This document shows positions 18,216 through 26,709 of a stretch of DNA of 64,000 bases, one piece after another. The translations under genes were made by a program, and so were the position numbers. Source of the DNA: JBBQZO01 sp038207625 (GTDB taxonomy: Bacteria; Pseudomonadota; Gammaproteobacteria; Burkholderiales; Burkholderiaceae_D); the NCBI GenBank assembly GCA_038207625.1, contig JBBQZO010000023.1, forward strand, positions 36,049-100,048, written 5' to 3'. The notes below the pieces were generated by a model. It saw only the letters and a program-made list of their open reading frames with translations, was not told where the DNA came from and searched no databases. Positions within the stretch are counted from its first letter, which is position 1. Each line of letters begins with the position of its first letter.

Positions 18216-19538
18216 ATGAAACCCATCAAAGTAGGCCTGCTTGGCATCGGCACCGTCGGCGCCGGCACCTTCAACGTCCTGAAACGCAATCAGGAAGAGA
18301 TCCGCCGGCGCGCCGGACGCGGCATCGAGATCGCCATGGTGGCGGACCTGAACACGGCGCGCGCGCTGGAACTGACCGGCGGCCAGTGCGAGGTGGTGGC
18401 CGACGCCAACCTGGTGGTCAACAACCCCGAGATCGACATCGTCATCGAGCTGATCGGCGGCTACGGCATTGCCAAGGACCTGGTCCTGAAGGCGATCGCC
18501 AACGGCAAACACGTCGTCACCGCCAACAAGGCGCTGCTGGCCACGCACGGCAACGAGATTTTCGCCGCGGCCCAGGCCAAGGGCGTGATGGTGGCCTTCG
18601 AGGCGGCCGTGGCCGGCGGCATCCCGATCATCAAGGCGCTGCGCGAAGGGCTCACTGCCAACCGTATCGAATGGATCGCCGGGATCATCAACGGCACCAC
18701 CAATTTCATCCTCTCCGAAATGCGCGACAAGGGCATCGACTTCGGCACCGCGCTGGCCCAGGCGCAGGCGCTCGGTTACGCCGAAGCCGACCCGACCTTC
18801 GACATCGAAGGCGTGGACGCGGCGCACAAGGCGACCATCATGTCGGCCATCGCCTTTGGCATCCCGGTGCAGTTCGACAAGGCGCACGTGGAAGGCATCA
18901 GCAAGTTGCAGGCGATCGACATCCGCTACGCCGAACAACTGGGCTACCGCATCAAGCTGCTGGGGATCACCAAGCGCGCCGTCGTCAACGGCGTCGAAGG
19001 CATCGAGCTGCGCGTGCATCCGACGCTCATTCCAAGCAAGCGCCTGATCGCCAACGTCGAAGGGGCGATGAACGCCGTGCTGGTGCACGCCGACGCCGTC
19101 GGTCCGACGCTGTACTACGGCAAGGGCGCGGGCGCCGAGCCGACCGCTTCGGCCGTGATCGCCGACCTGGTCGACATCACCCGCCTGGCCACGGCCGACC
19201 CCGAGTCGCGCGTGCCCCATCTGGCGTTCCAGCCGAACCAGATGACCGACGTGGCGATTTTGCCGATGTCGGAAATCACCACCAGCTACTACCTGCGCGT
19301 GTACGTGTCGGACCAGCCGGGCGTGATGGCCGATCTGACGCGCATCCTGGCCGACGCGACGATCTCGATCGACGCGGTGCTGCAAAAGGAGCCGGGCGAG
19401 GGCGAAACGCGCACCGACATCATCATCCTGACGCACCAGACCCAGGAAAAAAATGTCGACGCGGCGATCGCGAAGATGGAAGCTTTGAGTACGGTCGTCG
19501 GCACGGTGACCAAGATCCGCCTGGAAAATCTGAGCTGA
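18216..19538 (+). CDS. hom: homoserine dehydrogenase
   Basis: 440 residues, full length for the ACT-containing enzyme. Reduces aspartate semialdehyde to homoserine in threonine/methionine synthesis. N-terminal NAD(P) motif GLLGIGTVGAGT; catalytic-domain signature GIINGTTNFILSEM at about 163-176; C-terminal ACT domain from about 350 (YYLRVYVSDQPGVMADLTRI), which is the likely site of threonine feedback. The usual next gene thrC is absent: the following genes run the other way. Confidence 0.95.
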   Translation: MKPIKVGLLGIGTVGAGTFNVLKRNQEEIRRRAGRGIEIAMVADLNTARALELTGGQCEVVADANLVVNNPEIDIVIELIGGYGIAKDLVLKAIANGKHVVTANKALLATHGNEIFAAAQAKGVMVAFEAAVAGGIPIIKALREGLTANRIEWIAGIINGTTNFILSEMRDKGIDFGTALAQAQALGYAEADPTFDIEGVDAAHKATIMSAIAFGIPVQFDKAHVEGISKLQAIDIRYAEQLGYRIKLLGITKRAVVNGVEGIELRVHPTLIPSKRLIANVEGAMNAVLVHADAVGPTLYYGKGAGAEPTASAVIADLVDITRLATADPESRVPHLAFQPNQMTDVAILPMSEITTSYYLRVYVSDQPGVMADLTRILADATISIDAVLQKEPGEGETRTDIIILTHQTQEKNVDAAIAKMEALSTVVGTVTKIRLENLS

Positions 19539-19798
19539 TCACCGGGCAGGTGGCACAGCGCGCCGCCTGCGCCAGAAGTGGCGCACTTGCAGCGCGCCGC
19601 AGCGCCTAAAAAATAGGGCTGTTGCGGCGCGCCCGCGCCACTGGCGCCAACGGCGACACGCCTGGCGCGCGTGCGCACCACATCACCAATCCCCTCAGCC
19701 GCGCTGACGCAGCGCCTCTGCGCCAGCGGGTTAGTCGCGGAGCCGCCCGACGCGTCCTTGTCGGACGCGCCGATTCCCCGCGCGTCAGCCGAAAAACC

Positions 19799-20086
19799 TT
19801 ACTTGGCGCTGTACGCCATGCACCAGCCGTTGGGGTTGATCGCACCGGCGATGATGCGGCAGCCGCCGGCGGCGTCCGGCTTCTCGGGCGAGGCCACGAA
19901 CGCGCTGCATCCGGTGCAGCGATGCTGCTCGTGCGGCGTGTCCTGATAGTGAAAATCATCCTTCGATGCGGAACCGGCGCGTGCGCTGCGCGGCACCAGC
20001 AGGATCGGCAGCGTCAGCGTGCAAGCGAGCACACCGACGCTCTGGCGCAGCATTTTTCGGCGATTGACTGTGTTGTTATTCGTCAT
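19799..20086 (-). CDS. high-potential iron-sulfur protein (HiPIP)
   Basis: 95 residues from the ATG at 20086, which has GGGAG upstream. Tat-type signal (NRRKMLRQSVG, then a hydrophobic stretch, cleavage near ARA-G), then a mature domain of about 55 residues with the four cluster Cys in the HiPIP pattern: CTGC, then GGC 19 residues on, then WC. Periplasmic one-electron carrier. It is 38 bases behind the Cyc2-like gene on the same strand, which suggests that it accepts electrons from that protein. Confidence 0.93.
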   Translation of the reverse strand: MTNNNTVNRRKMLRQSVGVLACTLTLPILLVPRSARAGSASKDDFHYQDTPHEQHRCTGCSAFVASPEKPDAAGGCRIIAGAINPNGWCMAYSAK

Positions 20087-20124
20087 GATAGATCTCCCTG
20101 AAGGTGGCAAGAATGCGTGCTGGC

Positions 20125-21462
20125 CTAAAACATCAGCCAGGCCAGCAAGTACAAGGTGTTGTTGTCTTTGGCGTTACGGCCAAAGCCGTCGTAGTTGTTG
20201 CGCGCGCCGTTGAAACGACTGTAGGCGGTGTATTGCAGTGCCAGCCGTATATCGCGTCTGGGCAGGTAGTTCAGCTCCCATACCGTGCCGGTGGAATTGG
20301 GGCTGCCGCTGGCGCTGCCGGTGGTCGGGTCGCCCGTATTGTAGAGCACGCTGTCCGCGTCGCCCTTGGTGGAGAAATACCCGACGTTCACACCATATTG
20401 CTTCTGGTAGTAGTAGGTGGCTTTGGCCTTGAACGAGCGCAAGGTATCGGACGAATTGCCCTGGGGCGTCGCCAGCCAGTCTTGTTGCTCGCGCACATAG
20501 TTAGCCTGCAGCGAGACGCGGTGCTGATCGGTGATGTACTGGTATTGCGCATCGATGCCGGTATCGCGAAAACGATCGGTTGGCCCGCTCAAGTTGGTGT
20601 TGTCCGGATAGCGATCAAGCGTGAAACCATACGCGCCGAGCATCGCCGAATGCTGGCCTTCGCCCCATTCGTGCTGCAGGCCCAGCCGCCAGTACAGATT
20701 GTCGCCCTTCAAGGCGGCGTCCTCGGCGCGGTCCGTGCCCGCGCGCAACACCGAAAACATCCGGTCGGCCGTGCGGTAATCGGTCAATTCGGCGTACAAG
20801 GTGTTGTCCCACAAGGTGTAAGCGCCCAACCCGGCCACTTGTTGGCCGAGGCCTTCGATGGCCAGCCCCGCATTGGGCGTTAACGCGACCGGCGAACTGG
20901 AAAACGGAAAGCCCCAGGCCTGTCCCGTGTTGTACACGTCCTGCACTTGCGGATTGTTGTTCAAGGTGGCGCCGTAGACGAACTTGTGCCCCATCAACTC
21001 GCCGTGATTGGCAAAGCGCAGGTCCACATTGTCGATGCTGGTGCGGTGCCCGACGCCGTCATAGGTCCACTGGCTGAACAGGCCCACATGGTCGGCAAGC
21101 TTGCCCGACACGAACAGGCTCGCCTGTTGCATCAGCACGGCGCCGTCGCGGGGAAAATTGTCGCTAGGCTGCGCATCGAGCGAACTGGTCGAGCTGCGCG
21201 ACAGTTGCAGCATGCCGGCCACGGGAAACAGCGAGCGCTCGCCCAGTGTGTAGCCGTTCAGTTTGAACTGCCGCCCGGTTGGCGTCAGCTCCGGCCAGCT
21301 CAGGTGACAGCTGGTGCATTCAAGCCCGGTCTGACGGGCAAAGCTGGGCACGGCGTGCGCCGTTTGCGCCACGCACGCCAGCAGCACAGCGGCCAGCGCC
21401 GACCCGGCAAGCCCGTTTGCCCGCGCGTGAAAGCGGCGCCAGCGAGTCCAATTCACATTCAT
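20125..21462 (-). CDS. Cyc2-like fused outer-membrane porin-cytochrome
   Basis: 445 residues. Signal peptide about 1-37. The mature N-terminus reads VPSFARQTGLECTSCHLSWP followed by ELTPTGRQFKLNGYTLG, which has the single c-heme CxxCH and the conserved flanking FARQTG / PELTP-GR-FKLxGYT pattern of Cyc2, the outer-membrane Fe(II) oxidase of neutrophilic and acidophilic iron oxidisers. The remaining about 390 residues are aromatic-rich alternating strands compatible with a 16-strand barrel and end in Phe (LAWLMF). ATG has GGGGA 6 bases ahead. Gene order cyc2-like then HiPIP matches an electron route from the cell surface to the periplasm. Donor (Fe(II) or other) cannot be read from sequence. 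Confidence 0.85.
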   Translation of the reverse strand: MNVNWTRWRRFHARANGLAGSALAAVLLACVAQTAHAVPSFARQTGLECTSCHLSWPELTPTGRQFKLNGYTLGERSLFPVAGMLQLSRSSTSSLDAQPSDNFPRDGAVLMQQASLFVSGKLADHVGLFSQWTYDGVGHRTSIDNVDLRFANHGELMGHKFVYGATLNNNPQVQDVYNTGQAWGFPFSSSPVALTPNAGLAIEGLGQQVAGLGAYTLWDNTLYAELTDYRTADRMFSVLRAGTDRAEDAALKGDNLYWRLGLQHEWGEGQHSAMLGAYGFTLDRYPDNTNLSGPTDRFRDTGIDAQYQYITDQHRVSLQANYVREQQDWLATPQGNSSDTLRSFKAKATYYYQKQYGVNVGYFSTKGDADSVLYNTGDPTTGSASGSPNSTGTVWELNYLPRRDIRLALQYTAYSRFNGARNNYDGFGRNAKDNNTLYLLAWLMF

Positions 21463-21822
21463 AGTTCATCCCCATGTCGTTGTCGTGTTGGCAGGCCGAT
21501 GTGCCCAGCCCTGCCGTATATTCCGGGTCGCCAGCCGGAAGGTTCAATCAGGTGGCGCACTTAATCGACTTGGACCTTGCGCCCAACGGGGGATGGATGT
21601 CAAAAAATATAGAAAATTAGACCAATTTACCAAAAAGTTCAAATTTGAACAGCCAGATCGGCGCCGCTTGCGCGCGGCACACAAGCGCAGCGCGCGCCGG
21701 CACGCCGTATGGGAGCGCGCGCCGGCCCGGCATGGCAATTGGGTAGTCGCAGATATGTTCCTGTGCTACTCTGGCAAGATGCGCGGCCTCGGTGTGCGTG
21801 CCGATTGATGACGGGACATGCT
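21463..21822. other. divergent regulatory region, cyc2-like / solute-binding gene
   Basis: 360 bases with no supportable gene. The centre (21598-21655) is strikingly AT-rich against GC-rich flanks and carries the promoter and palindrome described separately. Confidence 0.7.
21614..21650 (-). promoter_or_regulatory. cyc2-like promoter with 14-bp palindrome over the -35
   Basis: Minus strand: -35 TTGAAC (21637-21642), exact 17-base spacer, -10 TAATTT (21614-21619). The -35 lies inside the perfect palindrome GTTCAAATTTGAAC (21637-21650), a likely operator. Start of transcription would be near 21607, leaving a 5' leader of about 145 bases. Confidence 0.55.
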
Positions 21823-22605
21823 ATGCAATGGAGAACTGTCGCGGCCCTCGCAATGGCCATGTTCGCTGTCGGCGGGCCGGTGCACGCGCAGCGCGCGGCG
21901 CCCGAAACGGTGACGGTGGGCCTGTATGCGGTGGCGCCGTTCGTCATCGCTGGCCCGGACGGGCCGCATGGCATCCTGATCGACTTCTTCGATCAGGAGA
22001 TCGCCCCACGCATGGGCGTGCGCTTCAAGTGGAGTGCGCCGGTGACCACCGCCCGGCTCGAACAAAACCTGATGCACGGGCGCGTGATGTTCAATCCCAT
22101 TCTGGTCAAGACGGCCGAGCGCCAACGCGGCGGCATCGTGTTTGCCGGCGACGTCCATATCAAGTTCGAGCCGTGCATCGCGGTCTTGCCGAGCAACCCG
22201 CTAACGGGCTTGAGCACGCCGGACGACCTGACCGGCATGGCCATCGGCTGGGTGCAGGCCGGCGCGCTGCCGGCGTTCATGCATGACGCGCACGTCAAGC
22301 TCGACCTCGTTGGCGTGCCAAACTGGGAAATGACCAACATCGAGAAGCTCAAGGCCGGGCGGATCCAGGGAATCTTCTTCTCGGACGTGTACACGCCGCG
22401 CTACTATGCGCGCGAAGGCGGCGTGCGCCTGAAGCTGTTGAAGGTGCCGGAGCCGGGCACACTCTTGTATGGCGCGTTTGCGCCGGACGTGCCGGCCGCG
22501 CTGGTCAAGCGCTATGAGCTGGCCGCGCACGATGCATTCTCCAAGGGGCGCTGGGAAGCGTTCGTGCAAAAGGCGCTGGGCGACTACGTCGTCGCGCCCT
22601 TGTGA
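21823..22605 (+). CDS. orphan periplasmic solute-binding protein (SBP_bac_3-like)
   Basis: About 260 residues from ATG 21823 (a start at 21808 is possible). Signal peptide MQWRTVAALAMAMFAVGG, cleavage near VHA-Q. The rest follows the family 3 binding-protein pattern: VTVGLYAVAPFVI at the start and GILIDFFDQEIAPRMGVRFKW. There are no permease or ATPase genes nearby, so a sensing role or use of a distant transporter is possible. Ligand unknown. Confidence 0.75.
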   Translation: MQWRTVAALAMAMFAVGGPVHAQRAAPETVTVGLYAVAPFVIAGPDGPHGILIDFFDQEIAPRMGVRFKWSAPVTTARLEQNLMHGRVMFNPILVKTAERQRGGIVFAGDVHIKFEPCIAVLPSNPLTGLSTPDDLTGMAIGWVQAGALPAFMHDAHVKLDLVGVPNWEMTNIEKLKAGRIQGIFFSDVYTPRYYAREGGVRLKLLKVPEPGTLLYGAFAPDVPAALVKRYELAAHDAFSKGRWEAFVQKALGDYVVAPL

Positions 22606-22612
22606 ACCGGTT

Positions 22613-24139
22613 TTATGGCTTGTGCAGGATCGCTTCGAGCGCCATTTCCGAGCTGTTCAGCGCCCCTTCGACGAAACCCTGGTAGTCCGAATACGCTTCG
22701 CCGACGATGTGTACATTTTTTGCACCGCTGCCAAAGTCGAACGCCTTGAACGCATCCATCACCTTCCATGAACGCACGCCCGGCTGCCAGCCGTGGTTGG
22801 CAGCGCCGTACGGTGCGCGCGCCCAGTCGCGGATGCCGTAAGTGATGATCGAGTTCTTGATGTAGGCGGTGGCCTGGTCCAGCGTCTGGTCGCGAAACAC
22901 CAGTTGCGAGTGGGCGTTCAGGCGCAGGTGCGTCTCGTTCGTTTCCAGCAGGCGCTTGACGTCGCGCGCGACGAACAGCGCGAACGCGTCGACGATGCGC
23001 GCGTCCTGGTCCACTTCGGCGCGGTCGTGCTTGTCCGGCTCGCTCAGGTAGTGGCGCCAGAATTCGGTGGACGGGCGGTCCATGTACAGCAGCACCATGC
23101 CGTGCCCGTCGTGGTCCTGATCCTGCGGGCGGCGGAAGTAGTGCACCTCGCGGGTCGGCATGCAGTTGGCGTACTGCTGCGGCGGCTGGTCGTAATTCCA
23201 CCACGGTGCATTGCTGACGAAGAAAATCTTCAGCATCGGGAAGCCGTTGACGGCGTCGAGGTGGCTGGCGATGTGTTCGGGCAGGTGGCTGGTCAGTTTC
23301 AGCAGCGGCAGGCGCGGCATGGCCAGGATCAGGCGCGCCGCCTGCAGCGTGATGGTGCCGTTTTTGGTGCGCACGTCCAGTTCCATGGCCGACTGGCCCA
23401 GCCCGGTCGGACGAAAACCGAGCAGCGTGTGGCCGCCCGCCAGCGTGATGTTGGGCAGCGCGTGGATGCGTTTCATCAGGCATTCGGTCAGGCGCGCCGA
23501 ACCGCCGTCGATGCTGGCGAGCTGCTGGCCCACCGTTTTCAAGGCGCGCAGCCACCAGATGATCCATTCGATCGCGTTCAGGTTTTCCGGAATCATGTGA
23601 TAGAAGGTGCCGGTGTCGCGCAGTTTGACCAGCGCGCGGTGGCTCAGGATGCCCTGGGCCGACATCGCGTTCCAGAAGCCGGTGGCCCACAGCGGCTGGC
23701 CGTGCAGTTGCGCGTGCTTGCGGAAACGGTAGTAGTCCGTTTCGCTCAGGCTGTCGATCCAGGCCTGGTCGTCGGGCGCGCGGCCCATGATCAGCATGAT
23801 GCCCCGTTGTAACAATTGAAGCGAATTGAGACCTTGCTCCTCGAGCGGCAGTTCGCTGTCGGGCGCGCTGATTTCTTCGGCCGACGGACCGGAGAAATCC
23901 ACCAGTCCGACGCCCAGTTCGGCACACAGGCGTGCAAAGCGCGGCTGCAGCGTGGGCTCGAAACGCATCGGGCCGTATTCGGCGATGAAGCCGTCCATCA
24001 GCTCGGTTTCTATGCGTCCGCCCCAGCGGTCCGACGACGCCTCCAGGATCAGCACCGACTGGCCGGCCTCGGCCAGCCGGATTGCGCAGTACAGGCCGGA
24101 CACGCCGCCGCCGGCGATAACGATTTGTTGTTCTAGCAT
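22613..24139 (-). CDS. FAD-dependent amine-oxidase-like flavoprotein
   Basis: 508 residues from ATG 24139 (MLEQQIVIAGGGVSGLYCAI). FAD-binding Rossmann motif GGGVSGLYCAIRLAEAG near the start, followed by the ILEAS and WGGRIET elements typical of the flavin monoamine oxidase / phytoene-desaturase superfamily. The C-terminus has the second FAD contact pattern VHIVGEAYSDYQGFVEGA. Substrate unknown. Convergent with the solute-binding gene (7 bases between stops). An amine or amino-acid oxidase is the most likely class. Confidence 0.85.
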   Translation of the reverse strand: MLEQQIVIAGGGVSGLYCAIRLAEAGQSVLILEASSDRWGGRIETELMDGFIAEYGPMRFEPTLQPRFARLCAELGVGLVDFSGPSAEEISAPDSELPLEEQGLNSLQLLQRGIMLIMGRAPDDQAWIDSLSETDYYRFRKHAQLHGQPLWATGFWNAMSAQGILSHRALVKLRDTGTFYHMIPENLNAIEWIIWWLRALKTVGQQLASIDGGSARLTECLMKRIHALPNITLAGGHTLLGFRPTGLGQSAMELDVRTKNGTITLQAARLILAMPRLPLLKLTSHLPEHIASHLDAVNGFPMLKIFFVSNAPWWNYDQPPQQYANCMPTREVHYFRRPQDQDHDGHGMVLLYMDRPSTEFWRHYLSEPDKHDRAEVDQDARIVDAFALFVARDVKRLLETNETHLRLNAHSQLVFRDQTLDQATAYIKNSIITYGIRDWARAPYGAANHGWQPGVRSWKVMDAFKAFDFGSGAKNVHIVGEAYSDYQGFVEGALNSSEMALEAILHKP

Positions 24140-24336
24140 GGTTTGATCAGCCTGGCAGGTTGGTGTGGCGCAGCACGGGGGCGCGATTGTGCCACGTTTT
24201 GACGCCCCGTGGTGGCGCGGGCGCCGCCGCCGTGGCGCGCCGCGCCCGCGCGCAGGCGGCGCCAACCATTATGCAGCCTGATGCCGGTGTGTGGCGAAAT
24301 TGACCTGCCGCGCCGCTCCTTGGCTGCGGGCCGACA

Positions 24337-24345
24337 TGATAAAAT
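24337..24345 (+). promoter_or_regulatory. extended -10 upstream of mrdA stub/rodA
   Basis: TG-A-TAAAAT, an extended -10, about 105 bases ahead of the mrdA stub. No good -35 at normal spacing, which an extended -10 does not require. Confidence 0.4.
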
Positions 24346-24449
24346 CGCACCCTTTTCGGCGCTGCACTGTGCGCGGCCCCGGTGGCCCGCGCCGGCTTGC
24401 CGTATCCCCGATATCGGGCTGCGTGCCCGTGCATGAAGCGAGACTACCC

Positions 24450-24611
24450 ATGGCTGACATCCAAACCACCGAGCCCGACGCGGCGCGTTTTCGCCGCCGC
24501 CTGCTGATACTGGCCGCCATCGTGGCGCTCGGTGTCGGCGTGCTGGTGGCGCGTCTGGTATGGCTGCAGGCGGTGTCGCCGGCCAGCCCAAGCGCGCAAG
24601 TGCGCCACTGA
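24450..24611 (+). pseudogene. mrdA (PBP2) N-terminal stub
   Basis: Frame of 53 codons. Residues MADIQTTEPDAARFRRRLL, a TM helix (LILAAIVALGVGVLVARLVW) and LQAV follow the start of betaproteobacterial PBP2 (MrdA), whose first about 40 residues have the same Glu/Arg-phe-arg layout, TM anchor and ARxxWLQV. The transpeptidase domain of nearly 600 residues is missing, and the frame ends in a plain stop two bases before the rodA GTG. This is either a decayed mrdA or a small anchor peptide kept on purpose. The match is from recall of the family, not an alignment. Confidence 0.6.
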
Positions 24612-24612
24612 C

Positions 24613-25725
24613 GTGACGACGCTGACCCTGCCGGCGCTGTGGCGCCGCATCAAACCGTATTTCGCCGCGCTCGACCCGGCGCTGTTGTTGTGCATCGTGC
24701 TGTTGCTGTCGACCGGGCTGGTGACGCTGTTTTCGGCGAGCATGGATTTCCCTGGCCGCTTCGCGCTACAACTGCGCAATATCGCGTTCGCGCTGGCGAT
24801 CATGTGGGTGGCGGCCAATGTGCCGCCCCAGGTGTTGATGCGCTTTGCCACCACCATCTACACGGTGGGCATCGTGCTGCTGGTGGCCGTGTTCCTGGTG
24901 GGCGTGGTCAAGAAGGGTGCGCGCCGCTGGCTGTACCTGGGCTTCGATTTCCAGCCGTCCGAAATGATGAAGATCGCCATGCCCCTGATGCTGGCCTGGT
25001 TCTTCCAGCAGTACGCCAGCATGCGTCGCTGGAAGGCTTTCCTGATTGCGGCGCTGCTGTTGCTGGTTCCCGTCGCGCTGATCGCCAAGCAGCCTGACCT
25101 GGGCACCGCGCTGCTGGTGCTGGCGGCCGGCTTTTACGTGATCTTGCTGGCCGGCCTGTCGTGGAAAGCGCTGGCCGCAGTGGTGCTGGCAGCGGCCCTC
25201 AGCATCCCGGTCGCCTGGCCGATGCTGCACGACTACCAGCGTCATCGGGTGATGACCTTCATGGACCCGAGCGCCGATCCGATGGGCAAGGGCTTCCAGA
25301 TTTTGCAGGCGGGCATCGCGATCGGCTCGGGCGGCGTGTCCGGCAAGGGCTGGATGGAAGGCACCCAGGGCCGGCTCGAATTTATCCCCGAACGCAGCAC
25401 CGACTTCATATTTTCCGTCTACGCGGAAGAGTTCGGCCTGGCCGGCAACCTCATATTGCTGCTGCTGTATTTGCTGATGATTGCGCGCGGGCTGATGATC
25501 ACCGCCTCGGCGCCGACGCTATTTACGCGTCTGCTGGGCGGTTCGATCACGTTGATCCTGTTCACCTATGCGTTCATCAACATGGGCATGGTCAGCGGCA
25601 TCGTGCCCGTCGTCGGCGTGCCTTTGCCCTTCATCAGTTACGGGGGCAGTGCCTTGATGACGCTGGGGCTGGGCGTCGGAATCTTGATGAGCATCCAGCG
25701 CCACCGCACGCTGATGCAACGCTAA
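24613..25725 (+). CDS. rodA: RodA/MrdB peptidoglycan glycosyltransferase (SEDS)
   Basis: 370 residues, start GTG at 24613. SEDS polymerase with about 10 TM helices; signatures QLRNIAFAL, QPSEMMKIAMPL, QPDLGTALL, and the catalytic-region FIPERSTDFIFSVYAEEFGL and PLPFISYGGSA. It polymerises lipid II in elongation and normally works with PBP2 (MrdA), which is missing next to it. mreBCD, the usual upstream neighbours, are also absent. It may therefore be a second, displaced rodA; a full MrdA must exist elsewhere. Confidence 0.93.
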   Translation: MTTLTLPALWRRIKPYFAALDPALLLCIVLLLSTGLVTLFSASMDFPGRFALQLRNIAFALAIMWVAANVPPQVLMRFATTIYTVGIVLLVAVFLVGVVKKGARRWLYLGFDFQPSEMMKIAMPLMLAWFFQQYASMRRWKAFLIAALLLLVPVALIAKQPDLGTALLVLAAGFYVILLAGLSWKALAAVVLAAALSIPVAWPMLHDYQRHRVMTFMDPSADPMGKGFQILQAGIAIGSGGVSGKGWMEGTQGRLEFIPERSTDFIFSVYAEEFGLAGNLILLLLYLLMIARGLMITASAPTLFTRLLGGSITLILFTYAFINMGMVSGIVPVVGVPLPFISYGGSALMTLGLGVGILMSIQRHRTLMQR

Positions 25726-25794
25726 CTACCGTCCGGCGCGTGGGGACGCGGCGCCGGCGCCGGGATCGGTCCGGCAAGCGCGTATGATGTTGCC

Positions 25795-26532
25795 ATGGGA
25801 CTTGGAAAATTACTGTTGGGACTTTATTTTGCTGCTGTCTCATGCAGCGCAAACGAGCTGGTGTTCGCCATCACCACCGGTGGCGACATGCCGATCACCG
25901 ATCTGCGCCATGGCGTGCTGGTCGGCGGCTTGCAAAAGGAATTTAGCGACGCGCTCGCCAAAGAACTACACTTCAGGGCGCGCTATTTGATCGCACCGCG
26001 CAAGCGCGTTGAAGGCGCGCTGGCCGGCGGCCAGGCCGACGTGCTGTGCGGCTTGCGTCCCGAGTGGCTCGATCGCAAGGACTGGCTGTGGTCCAAGCCG
26101 ATCTTCAGCATCGACATGGTGATCGTCAGCCGCGCCGACACGGCACCAGTCACCAGCCTGGCGATGCTGGCCGACCAGCGGCTGGGCACCATCCTCGGCT
26201 ACCGCTACCCGGAACTGGAAGCGGCGCTGGGCAGCCGGCTGCACCGCGACGACGCCGCCACGGACGACCTGAACCTGGCCAAGCTGCTGCAGAACCGGTT
26301 TGCCTATATGGCCACGGTGTCACTGTTTTTGGACTATCAGCGCAAGATCCATCCGCGGCGCGCCCAGCTCAACGCCGGCACGTTCAAGGTGATGACGTTC
26401 GACACGCTGTGCGCCTTGCCGGCCCACGGCAAGCTCAGCGTGGCGCAGCTCGATGAGGCCGTGGGCGCCATGCGCAAGCGCGGCCAGTTGCAACAGATCC
26501 TCGATCAATTTCGGCCCGGCAAACCCCGATAA
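25795..26532 (+). CDS. orphan periplasmic solute-binding protein
   Basis: 245 residues, ATG at 25795. Short signal peptide (MGLGKLLLGLYFAAVSCSAN), then ABC-type family 3 binding-protein pattern (ELVFAITTGGDMPI, DALAKELHFRARYL, GQADVLCGLRPEW). No transporter partners in the window. A related orphan protein lies at 39959-40663. Confidence 0.75.
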   Translation: MGLGKLLLGLYFAAVSCSANELVFAITTGGDMPITDLRHGVLVGGLQKEFSDALAKELHFRARYLIAPRKRVEGALAGGQADVLCGLRPEWLDRKDWLWSKPIFSIDMVIVSRADTAPVTSLAMLADQRLGTILGYRYPELEAALGSRLHRDDAATDDLNLAKLLQNRFAYMATVSLFLDYQRKIHPRRAQLNAGTFKVMTFDTLCALPAHGKLSVAQLDEAVGAMRKRGQLQQILDQFRPGKPR

Positions 26533-26604
26533 CCCGTGATCGGCGCAGCATGTCGGGCGGCGACAGTTGCCCGACGACGGCCGGTTCGGTCAACCGCAAT
26601 GCAA

Positions 26605-26637
26605 ACAGGGCACGATCGCATGACGATCGTGCCCTGT
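26605..26637 (-). terminator. hairpin between solute-binding and PEP-CTERM genes
   Basis: Perfect 14-bp stem (ACAGGGCACGATCG and its complement) with a 5-base loop at 26605-26637. It lies between convergent genes and can serve both. The minus strand continues with TTT only, so the T tract is short. Confidence 0.65.
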
Positions 26638-26709
26638 CGGTTCGACGGGCCGCAGCGGCCCGCCTGCCACGCCGGTGCGACCGGACGAACCGGTCGGCGG
26701 CGCGACGTA

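Noticed and set aside
16950..19436. 828-codon antisense frame over alaA and hom
   Set aside because: High GC at third codon positions removes stops on the other strand; both genes on the plus strand are certain. The same holds for 3916-6336, 29087-31450, 48826-51036 and 51493-52992.
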